DNA from: Sediminimonas sp.
Lineage (GTDB): Bacteria; Pseudomonadota; Alphaproteobacteria; Rhodobacterales; Rhodobacteraceae
Direction: 5' to 3'
Assembly (NCBI RefSeq): GCF_024637375.1
Contig: NZ_JAGXFK010000046.1
Location: 1 to 64,000, forward strand
DNA: 64,000 nucleotides
The notes beneath the pieces are model-generated. The model was not told the origin of the DNA and made no database searches. It saw nothing but the letters and a program-made list of their open reading frames with translations. Below, in pieces: positions 15,183 to 23,800 of this stretch (the first letter of the stretch is position 1; the number at the start of each line of letters is the position of its first letter). The position numbers and the translations under genes are program-made.

Positions 15183-17696
15183 TCATGCCACCCGCGGGGC
15201 ACCCGACTGAAGCGCATCGGGGTCGATCCCGCGCTTCTCGGCGCTCGCGCGCACGGCCTGGCGAAGTGCCTCGCTCCGCTTGAGCAGGCGCCGAAAACGT
15301 TCTTCGTCGAGCACCAGGAGCGTCGACGGCGCGATGGCTCGCACCTCGGCGCGACGGGGCTTTTGCATCAGGATCGCCATCTGCCCGAACATCTCGCCGC
15401 GACCCAGCCGCCAGGTCTGCCCGGCGCTTTGCAGCTCGACGGCGCCCGACGCGATGAAAAACACGCTCTTTGCCGCGCTGTCCTTGCGGATGATGACGTC
15501 GCCCATGTTGACGTAGCGCGTCACCAGTGCCCGTCCCAGCCGCTTCACACGCGCATCGTCGAGGTCCGCGAACAGCGGGAACCGCCGGACCAGCTCGGCC
15601 CGCTGCGGTGCGATATCCAGGCGCGGGCGATGTTCTGCCGCGGCCCGGCGCGCGGCGAGGCCGTTCATGAGGGAGGTATAGACCTCCAACCCGATCAGCC
15701 CATCCTCGCGCATCGCCATGTATTCCCGTTCCTCCAGCCGCAGCGCCGTGCGGCGGATGAAGCGGCGTTCGAGCTTCTCCGCGTAGCCGGGGTATTGCAG
15801 GCGCAGGCCCTCAAGCGAAGTTTCCACCGCCTCGACCCGCCGCGACAGAAGTTCGTGCAGCAGGTCGGCCACCCTTTTGCCATGGATACGGCGGATGCGC
15901 CCGTCGATGAAGGTGCCGAGATCGCGCAGGATCAACCGTTTCGACAGCAGCAACTCGAACCGGTCGGCGGTCATGCGGGCCAGACGCACGGATATGCCCA
16001 GCCGGCTGTGCAGCATCACCACCGCGCGGAAGACGCGTCCATAGGCGACCGACCGACGGGCGGCACGCATGTAGCCGCTGCGCCCGCCGGACCGCGCGCC
16101 CTCGATCAGCCGGTCGGCGTCGGACAGGACCTGCTCCGCCATCCGGGCCGAGATCGTGCGCTCGCGCACGCGGGTAATGATCGTGTCGCGTTCGTGCCCT
16201 GCCAGCGCGATCAAGCCCAGCGTGATGCGGTCGCGGTCGAGAATCTCGGCGCGATCCTCGGCGCTCTTCACCGCCGCATCCAGCCGCTCGCCGAAGCGTT
16301 TCGCCTCGGAGCGCACGATTTCGCGCGTCAGTTCGTAGTTCTCGGTCGTGCGGGCGACGTCCTCGCGCACGGTTTGCAACGCCACGGCGATGACCTGCCG
16401 CGACAGCGCCTGGTCGATGGGCGAGAGCCGGTCGAGGCCGAGCCAGGCGATCACGTTTCGCAGCGTCGTGCCCTGGAAGACGAGCGTGAAGAGCGTGAAA
16501 CCCGTGGCCAGAATGCCGACCACGCGCTTGGTCTCCACGGGAACCCGGAAGCTTTCGGTGACGGCCAGCGCCAGCGCCAGTGTGATCGCGCCGCGCAAGC
16601 CCCCCCAGAGGATCGCAATGCGGTAGGGCCGCTCGACCGCCGGCGAGGCGCGCAGCAACGTCAACAGTGGCAGCAGCCCGAACAGGATCACCGCCCGCGC
16701 CGCGATCGCGGCGAGGATCACCACGCCGACCAGCACGAAATCTTCGGTTCGGACTTCCTCCAGAAGCCGTGGGATCAAAAGCGCGGCGAGGATGAAGATG
16801 AGCGCCCCCGCCCAATGCGCAAGCAAGTCCCAGACCTCGCGCAGGTTCGACCAGGCGACGGGCGGCAGGCGCCCCGGCCCGGTCAGGTTCAGCGTCAGGC
16901 CCGCCGACACGACGGCGATCACGCCCGACGCCCCGATGCTCTGCTCCGCCCCGATATAGGCAAGATAGGGTAATGCGACGGAAATAGATATCTGCGCCAA
17001 CTCGTGGCGGGAAAATAGCGCCATGACCCACACCGCGACCCGCGCCGCCACCCAGCCCGTCAGCGCGCCCCCAGCGATCAGAAGCGGGAACCGGCCAAGC
17101 GCATCGCCGAGGCTCGGGTCCGGTACGCCCAGCATGACGAAGCTCATGAACAGCCCGAAAAGCGCGATGGCGGCGGCGTCGTTCAACAGGCTCTCGCCCT
17201 CGATGATCCGCGCCAGCCGGCGTGGCGCCGAGATCGACCGGAAGATCGACACCACCGCCGAAGGGTCGGTCGTTGACACGATTGCGCCGATCAGAAGACA
17301 GGTCGCCAACGGCAGCGCGCTTGCCCACGCAAGCGCGTAGCCGACGCTTAACATCGCCACGACAACCGCCACGACAGCGAGCACGAGAATCGGCACCCAG
17401 TCGTCGAGCATCCGGCGCAGGTTCATTCCCAGCGTCGCCTGGAACAGCAGCGTCGGCAGAAAGACGTAGAGAAAGACGTTCGACCGGATCGGCAGGCCCA
17501 GGATCGCTTCGGCGACCGGGTTCAGCGCATCCGTCAGTTCGGTGCGCAGGAAAAAGGTCGCGGCCGCTCCGATCAAGACGCCAAGACCGGCGAGGATCAC
17601 GCTGTAGGGCAACCGTAGCTTTGCCGCCAGCGGTTCGGCCACGCCGATGACGAGGAACAGCGATGCGATGACCGTGGTGATCAGAACGATATCCAT
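15183..17696 (-). CDS. CPA1 Na+/H+ antiporter with C-terminal cyclic-nucleotide-binding-like domain
   Basis: About 837 residues. The first 420 or so form a multi-helix NhaP/CPA1 exchanger, with STTDPSAVVSIF (the ion-binding ND/DP region) and GESLLNDAAAIALFG as landmarks. A long cytoplasmic helical region follows. The last part (about 700-810) is a cNMP-binding-like beta-roll: LFADLDDARVKRLGRAL, RKDSAAKSVFFIASGAVEL, GEMFGQMAIL. The typical phosphate-binding cassette GExxxxxxRxA is only partly kept (GEMFGQMAILMQKPRRAEV), so nucleotide binding is plausible but unproven. The role is cation/proton exchange for pH or sodium balance. ATGs at 17696 and 17702 are both possible starts; neither has a clear ribosome site. 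Confidence 0.85.
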   Translation of the reverse strand: MDIVLITTVIASLFLVIGVAEPLAAKLRLPYSVILAGLGVLIGAAATFFLRTELTDALNPVAEAILGLPIRSNVFLYVFLPTLLFQATLGMNLRRMLDDWVPILVLAVVAVVVAMLSVGYALAWASALPLATCLLIGAIVSTTDPSAVVSIFRSISAPRRLARIIEGESLLNDAAAIALFGLFMSFVMLGVPDPSLGDALGRFPLLIAGGALTGWVAARVAVWVMALFSRHELAQISISVALPYLAYIGAEQSIGASGVIAVVSAGLTLNLTGPGRLPPVAWSNLREVWDLLAHWAGALIFILAALLIPRLLEEVRTEDFVLVGVVILAAIAARAVILFGLLPLLTLLRASPAVERPYRIAILWGGLRGAITLALALAVTESFRVPVETKRVVGILATGFTLFTLVFQGTTLRNVIAWLGLDRLSPIDQALSRQVIAVALQTVREDVARTTENYELTREIVRSEAKRFGERLDAAVKSAEDRAEILDRDRITLGLIALAGHERDTIITRVRERTISARMAEQVLSDADRLIEGARSGGRSGYMRAARRSVAYGRVFRAVVMLHSRLGISVRLARMTADRFELLLSKRLILRDLGTFIDGRIRRIHGKRVADLLHELLSRRVEAVETSLEGLRLQYPGYAEKLERRFIRRTALRLEEREYMAMREDGLIGLEVYTSLMNGLAARRAAAEHRPRLDIAPQRAELVRRFPLFADLDDARVKRLGRALVTRYVNMGDVIIRKDSAAKSVFFIASGAVELQSAGQTWRLGRGEMFGQMAILMQKPRRAEVRAIAPSTLLVLDEERFRRLLKRSEALRQAVRASAEKRGIDPDALQSGAPRVA

Positions 17697-18027
17697 AATC
17701 ATGAAATAGCGGGAAAACCGGCCATGGGGAATTGGTACGAACAGGAAATGCATCGGTTTCCGGCAAAACCGCTACGTTGTTCGTTGTATCATGTGCGTGG
17801 CTCTGCAGCTGCGCCTGCGCCGCGGTTCGCGGGGGCTCAGCCCCGGCATGGCGTCGCACGCGCGCGTGGCGCGCGCGTGGTGATCAGAAACGATATTACC
17901 AGTCGTGCGCGGGCCCTGTTTTCATGGTACCCAGTCTCAGCAGATGCCCGAGCGCCTCCTGGCCCGTGATCTCGCGTTGTTATTGGGGGTTGTTGGGAAA
18001 CAAGACACAATAACAAAGGTGATCAAA
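17697..18027. other. Intergenic stretch with GC-rich hairpins; no gene seen
   Basis: These 331 bp separate the antiporter from a small membrane protein gene. No convincing coding frame was found. The stretch holds GGGGCTCAGCCCC and a 10-bp perfect palindrome at 17857-17879, then a more AT-rich promoter-like part ending in a weak AAAGGTGAT ribosome site before 18028. Confidence 0.6.
17857..17879. repeat. Perfect inverted repeat of alternating CG steps
   Basis: CACGCGCGCG, then TGG, then CGCGCGCGTG: 10-bp perfect arms made almost entirely of alternating purine-pyrimidine steps. It can form a very stable hairpin or, under supercoiling, left-handed DNA. It sits between divergently oriented genes and has no T tract, so it is not an obvious terminator. 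Confidence 0.7.
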
Positions 18028-18369
18028 ATGAGTCTTCCGGAAGCTACCAAACCCGCACTCTGGGGTGCAGTCGGCGGCGCAGTCGTCGCAATCGTGATCG
18101 GTTTCGCCTGGGGCGGATGGGTGACCGGCGGGCAGGCCAGCAAGATGCAGGCCGCAGGCGCGGAATCAGCCATCGTCCAGGCGTTCACGCCGCTCTGCGT
18201 GGTCAAGGCCGAACAAGAGCCGGAACAGATCGCGTTGCTGAAGGAAGAACGGCGTTACCAGCGCGACAACTTCGTGGTTGATGCCGGCTGGGTCGATAAT
18301 GTGAGCGAAAAGTATCGCTCGGACGTGGCGGATGCATGTGCCGATACGATCATCGAGGGAATGAAGTAA
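18028..18369 (+). CDS. Small single-pass inner-membrane protein of unknown function
   Basis: 113 residues. One N-terminal membrane helix (about 9-32, ALWGAVGGAVVAIVIGFAWG) is followed by a soluble, charged C-terminal domain with two conserved-looking Cys (in TPLCVVKAEQE and VADACADTI). The hydrophobic stretch has no cleavage site, so the protein is probably anchored with its C-terminus in the periplasm. The start at 18028 is supported by AAAGGTGAT upstream. It looks like a gene seen across alphaproteobacteria, but I do not know a function. It stands alone between intergenic stretches. Confidence 0.7.
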   Translation: MSLPEATKPALWGAVGGAVVAIVIGFAWGGWVTGGQASKMQAAGAESAIVQAFTPLCVVKAEQEPEQIALLKEERRYQRDNFVVDAGWVDNVSEKYRSDVADACADTIIEGMK

Positions 18370-18861
18370 TCCGTGCGCGGCGCCATGCGCCCACAATGCC
18401 CGGTCTAGGGTGAAGTTCGCTCGCTTGGGCTGAGGCACACGATTGGGAAGATCGGCACGGCGCGTTGAGCGCAGCCGGTCTTCGACTCCACTGAGCGTCC
18501 GGCCTTGCGTATTGACCAGCGCCCAACCTGCAAGGAGCGGGCCTTTGTCACAACGACGATAGGCCAAGCGCAGATGCAGGGCGCCCTCTGGCCCCGCGTT
18601 TGCGCTTGGGGTATGCGTTTCTCGCGATGGTCTGCCGAACCATTGACGTTGCCGCACGGACCGGATCGGTCGCAACAGTCCCCGAGGTTTCCAGTGCCTT
18701 CAGGTTTCGGCAGCGTGTGTGGTCGGTAGACGGCGTATTCATCACCAAGACGACCGGTCTGCCTGGCCCCGCGCGCCGTCGCCTTGGAAGGGATCCTCTC
18801 AGATTGCCATCGCGGGTATTCTGATGTACTTACAACCGTAGTTTGTATAAGCGCGTTTTCG
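18370..18861. other. 492-bp stretch without a recognisable gene
   Basis: Several open frames cross this stretch on both strands but none gives a recognisable protein or has a ribosome site. It could be a decayed gene or regulatory DNA. The last 40 bp before 18862 (TTACAACCGTAGTTTGTATAAG region) are AT-rich and likely contain the promoter of the sugar-nucleotide dehydratase; TACAA and TTGTA form a small inverted repeat there. Confidence 0.5.
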
Positions 18862-19692
18862 ATGTTCCAACCGAATGCATTTCTCGCTCGCCTGACCGAG
18901 CTTAATCGGCCCAGCAAGCGCGCGCTGCAGGTCTTCGCCGACAGCGTTCTGATCTTGCTGTGTTTTACCGCTGCCATGGCGCTGCGGCTGGAAAGCGTCA
19001 GATTCGTGTTCGATGTGCAGGTCTGGCTGCCGCTTCTTCTTGTGCTGCCCGTCACCCTGGTCGTTTTCGCCAGGCTGGGTCTTTACCGCGCCGTCGTCCG
19101 CTACATCACCGGGCTGGCCTTGCGCGTCATCCTGATCGGGGTTGTCGTCTCGTCGGTCGTGCTTTTCGTCGTCGCGCAACTCTTCTCCGCCCCGGTGCCG
19201 CGGTCGGTGCCGGGCATCTACGCGTTGTTGCTGTTCGTGACCGCCGGCGGCTTGCGTTTTCTGATGCGTGGCCTGTTCCGCCAGCCCGTGTTGCGCAACC
19301 GCGTGCCGGTGATCATCTACGGTGCCGGAGCATCAGGCCGGCAGTTGTTGAACGCGCTGTGTGATGGCCCCGAATACCTGCCGGTGGCGTTCGTCGATGA
19401 CGACCCGTCCTTGCAGGGCACCACGGTTGGCGGCAAGCGCGTTCATGCGCCGGAAAAGATCGGCGCGCTCGTCGATGCAGGACAGGTCAGAACGGTGTTG
19501 CTGGCCATGCCCAGTGCCGGCCGCGCCCGGCGGCGCGAGATCGTCGCGGCGCTGGAGCCGCTGGGGGTCGAGGTCAAGACCATCCCCGGCATGGCCGATA
19601 TCGTCGCCGGGAGGGCAAAGTTCAGCGACCTGCGCAATGTCACCCCGGAGGATTTCTGGGCCGCGATCCGGTGGCGCCGCGCGAGGAACTGA
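18862..19692 (+). pseudogene. FlaA1/CapD-type sugar-nucleotide dehydratase, N-terminal half (frameshifted)
   Basis: These 276 residues match the N-terminal half of large FlaA1/CapD/WbpM proteins: four membrane helices (about 15-125), then a CoA-binding-like Rossmann domain with VIIYGAGASGRQLLNAL and the segment FVDDDPSLQGTTVGG. Near 19654 the frame shifts. The sequence reads VTPEDFWAAIRWRRARN and stops, while the next frame reads LGRDPVAPREEL, the expected continuation of ED(L)LGRDPV. A single missing base therefore splits the gene. The stop TGA (19690-19692) overlaps the ATG of the second half as TGATG, so the second half could still be translated by re-initiation. The start at 18862 has no strong ribosome site. 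Confidence 0.8.
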
Positions 19693-20840
19693 TGAGCCGC
19701 AACATCACCGGCAAGGTGGTGCTGGTTTCGGGGGCCGGGGGGTCGATCGGCAGCGAGCTTTGCCGCCAGATCATCAATCATCGTCCGGCTGCGCTGGTGT
19801 TGCTGGAAATGTCGGAATTGGCCCTCTACTGCATCACCAACGAGTTGCGCGAAACGCTGGCCGAGGACGGCGGCGAGGTGCCGGTCGAGCCGGTGCTGGG
19901 CTCGGTACAGCACCGCGGCCGCGTGGCCGCCGTATTGCGGAATTTCGGGGTGCAGACGATCTATCACGCCGCCGCCTACAAGCATGTGGTCCTGGTGGAA
20001 GAAAACGTGGTCGAGGGTGTTCGCAACAACGTCTTCGGCACCCGGACCCTCGCCGAGGCGGCCGTAGAAGCGGGCATCGAGGACTTCATCCTGATCTCGA
20101 CCGATAAGGCGGTGCGCCCAACCAACATCATGGGCGCGTCGAAACGCATGTCGGAACTGGTTTGCCAGGCCCTGGCACGCGATCATCCGCGCACGACGTT
20201 CTCCATGGTCCGCTTCGGCAACGTTCTGGGGTCGTCGGGGTCGGTCATCCCGCGTTTTCGGGCGCAGATCGAACAGGGCGGCCCGGTGACCGTGACCCAC
20301 CGCGAGATCACGCGTTTTTTCATGACCATCCCCGAGGCCGCGCAACTGATCATCCAGGCCGGGGCCATGGCCCGGGGCGGGGATGTCTTCGTGCTGGACA
20401 TGGGCGAGCCGGTCAAGATACTCGACCTGCCGCAGAGCATGGTGCGCTTGCACGGGTTGAAGCCGTTCCTTGTGGACGAGGCCGGCCGCCCCGAGGTCGA
20501 GGCCGGTGACATCCCGATCAGCATCGTCGGGCTCAACAAGGGCGAAAAGCTTTACGAGGAACTCCTGATCGGCGAAGACCCGCATCCCACGGATCATCCG
20601 CGGATCATGACGGCGACCGAGGGCTCGCTGACCCGTGCCGAGCTGGACGGCTTCCTCGAACGCCTGTTTCGCGCCTGCCAGGCCTTCGACGTCCCCGCGA
20701 TCCGCCAGGTTTTCACCGAGGCGCCCCTGGCCTACCGCCCGACCAGCGACGAGGTGCACGACCTGATGTGGGTCGCCTCGATGTCGGGAACGGTCGATGA
20801 CGGCCCACGCATGCTCGAAGTGGCCAGCAGCAAGGATTGA
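19692..20840 (+). CDS. FlaA1/CapD-type UDP-sugar 4,6-dehydratase, catalytic half (split from N-terminal half)
   Basis: 382 residues forming the soluble catalytic domain of a FlaA1/WbpM-like 4,6-dehydratase/epimerase. It has the NAD-binding motif GAGGSIGSELCRQ near residue 14, YHAAAYKHVVLVEENV, and the substrate-binding region RFGNVLGSSGSVIP. The usual Tyr of extended SDRs is replaced, as in this family, by Met (STDKAVRPTNIMGASKR). It acts on UDP-GlcNAc-type nucleotides to make precursors of deoxy-aminosugars for surface polysaccharide. The same frame is open upstream through LGRDPVAPREEL, showing that it once belonged to one protein with the preceding half. Small homologues lacking the membrane part are active, so this half may still work. 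Confidence 0.85.
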   Translation: MSRNITGKVVLVSGAGGSIGSELCRQIINHRPAALVLLEMSELALYCITNELRETLAEDGGEVPVEPVLGSVQHRGRVAAVLRNFGVQTIYHAAAYKHVVLVEENVVEGVRNNVFGTRTLAEAAVEAGIEDFILISTDKAVRPTNIMGASKRMSELVCQALARDHPRTTFSMVRFGNVLGSSGSVIPRFRAQIEQGGPVTVTHREITRFFMTIPEAAQLIIQAGAMARGGDVFVLDMGEPVKILDLPQSMVRLHGLKPFLVDEAGRPEVEAGDIPISIVGLNKGEKLYEELLIGEDPHPTDHPRIMTATEGSLTRAELDGFLERLFRACQAFDVPAIRQVFTEAPLAYRPTSDEVHDLMWVASMSGTVDDGPRMLEVASSKD

Positions 20841-20867
20841 AAGGCGGGTGCCGCCACCTGCTTGCGA

Positions 20868-23800
20868 TTACGCCTCGCCGCCGGACAGCACTGCAAGCAG
20901 GCGGCGCAGATCGTCGAGGCCGAAGGGCTTTGACAGGTGCGAATCAAAACCCGCGCTGATGTAGTCCACGATCTGGTGCGCCATCGCATTGGCCGTCACG
21001 GCCACCACCGGCACCGGCGGGCGGCTGTCACCGCTCTCGCGCGCGGCCTCTTGCGCGCGGATCTCGTGCAGGGCGCTGACGCCGTCCATACCGGGCATCG
21101 CGATGTCCATCAGAACGATATCGTAATCCTTCGCCGCGGCCGCCGCGACGGCGGCCTGCCCGTCGTTGACGATCTCGACCGACGCGCCGAGTCTTTCGAG
21201 CATGGATTGCATCAGCATTCGGTTGGAGGCATTGTCATCCGCCGCCAGCACGCGCAGCTCCGCGAAGCCGCTGTCGTCAGTATCGGCCGCGGTTATTTCG
21301 GGCGGCGGCGTCTCGGCCATGTCCAGCGGCAGGGTCACGGTGACGGTGGTTCCTTCGCCGGGGTTGCTGTCGATCTTGATCGTACCGTTCATCAGGCCGA
21401 CAAGGTTGCGCACGATCGACATGCCCAACCCGGTGCCGCCATAGCGGCGGGTGGTAGAGCTGTCGGCCTGGGTGAAATCGTCGAAGACGCGGTCCACCTG
21501 CGCGGCGCTCATGCCAATGCCGGTATCCTTGATCACGACGGTCAGGGGTTGGCCCTCGCGCCCCGAGATGGTCATGCGGACATGCCCCTCTTCGGTGAAC
21601 TTGATGGCGTTGCCCAGAAGGTTGTGCAGAATCTGCTGGACGCGGTGCGCGTCGCCCTTGCGCGGCAGTTCCGCGCCCGAGCCGATCATGACCTCCAGCC
21701 CGATATTCTTTTCCTCGACCTTCAGCAGGTGGACGGCTTCCAGCCGTCGCGCGGCGGTGGCAATGCTGAAAGGCGCGTTTTCCAGTTGCAGCTTGCCCGC
21801 CTCGATCTTGGAAATGTCGAGGATATCGTTGAGGATGTTGAGCAGCGTCCCCCCCGACTGCCGGATCACATGCACCATGCGCTGTTGCTCGGGGTCGGTG
21901 ACTTGCGATTCCAGCAGTTCCGCCATGCCGAGAACGCCGTTCATCGGGGTGCGTATCTCGTGGCTCATGGTGGCCAGGAACTCGGACTTGGTGGCATTGG
22001 CGACCTCGGCGCGCTCGCGCGCCTCCACCAGGCGGGTGTGGGCCATGTCCATCTCCAGCGCCGCCGCCGTGACATGCGCCGCGGTGGCCAGCGCCCCGGT
22101 CACCGACGGTGGCCAGCCGTCGAAGCCGCCGTGCGCGTCGTCGTCACAGATGTCGAAGCCGATGAAGCCGACCAGCCGACCCTCGGCGATGACCGGATAA
22201 TTGCAAAGCGCCCGCACCTGCAGCGGATCCATGATGGCGCGTTCTGCTGCAGTCATCTGTTCGGGGGATGCGATGATGACCGGCTCGCCCTTGCTGAACT
22301 GTTCCTGCCAGCGGTTCAGCCCGACGGTCAAAAGGTTCAATTCCTGCAAATCGGGGTTGTCGATCTGCGGCGTGGCGGTGTCGTCGCACCACTCGAATTC
22401 CTGGCTGACGATCCAGTCGGCTTCGGCATCGTCGGGCGCGGCAGGGTTGTCGAGGCGGAAGTAGTAGCTGCGGTGCACGGACGCCGCGCGCCCGATCTCG
22501 ACCAGCATGCGGTTGCGCTCCTGCACCCAGTCGCCGTTGCCCAGCAACCTCTCGGACGTGCCCGCGATCGCCTGCATGATGTGCTGGTGGCGTTTTTGCT
22601 CGGAAATGTCGATGGCGATCCCCGACAGCATCGCGGTCTTGCCGCCGGGATCGCGCTGCGTAACCCGGGCACGGGTGAGCATCCACACGTAGCGGCCGCT
22701 GACATGGCGAACGCGCAGTTCCTGTTCGACGGTGTCCTGGCCCGACAGCACCCGCAGGGTTTCCTCGCGCAGCGATTTCTGGTCGTCGGGGTGCAGCATG
22801 GCCAGAAACTGTGCGCGCGACATGGAATCGAGCGTGCCGGGCTGGTGGCCCAGGATATCGGCCAGCAAGGCGTTGACGAAGATGGTATCGCGTTCCACGT
22901 CCACCTGGAAGGTGACAACGCGTGCCCCGGATATGATGTCGGATAGCTGCTGGCGGGTGCGCACGATCTCGGTGATGTCGATGCGCAGGCCAACGTGCCC
23001 GCCATCGGGGGTGAGCTGTTCCAGCACCCGCAAGGTGCGCCCGCCCGCAAGCGACAATTCGAACGGTTGGCCGGGGTTGCGGTGCGCCTCGAGATGCTCT
23101 TCCAGCCATTCCTCTTCGCGGCCGACGGCATTGGCATATTGGCCCTCTTTCAGCCCATGCTTGAGTATGTCCTCGAAGCGGGCGCCGGGAATCATGGCGG
23201 GGCGGGTACGCGGAAACAACTCGCGGTAGCGTTCGTTGCACATCACCAGCCGATCGTCGGCGTCGTACAGCACGAATCCGTCGGGCAGCGCATCGATCGC
23301 GGTGGCAAGCTGTTCGCGGGCGCGCTGTGCCTCGCTGCGCGCCGCTTCCTGCTGGGTGATGTCCCACGCCATCGCCACCAGGGCCGAGCGGCCCGCATCG
23401 TCCATCCGCTGGATGCGGATATCGGCGGGGTAGTGGCTGCCGTCGCGACGGCGGTGCCGGGTCTGGAAGGTGACGACCTCGTTGCGGCCCGCACGCAGCG
23501 GCGCGACCAGGTCGTCGAATTCCGCGGGCGTCATGTCGGGCTTGATGTCGAGCGGCGTCATGCCGCTGAGTTCGTCCGAACTGTAGCCCAGATTGGACCG
23601 TGCGCCGCGGTTGACCTCGGTAAAGCGCAGCGTGCGCGCGTCGAACACATAGATTTCGTTCAGGCTTTCCTCGATCATCCGGCCCAGCCGCGCCGCGCGG
23701 GCGTGCTCGGCCTCGGCCTGTTTGTGCGCGGTAACATCGGTAAGATGGATCGCCCAGCCCATGATATCGGCGTCGCGACCCAATGGGCGGAGGATGGGCG

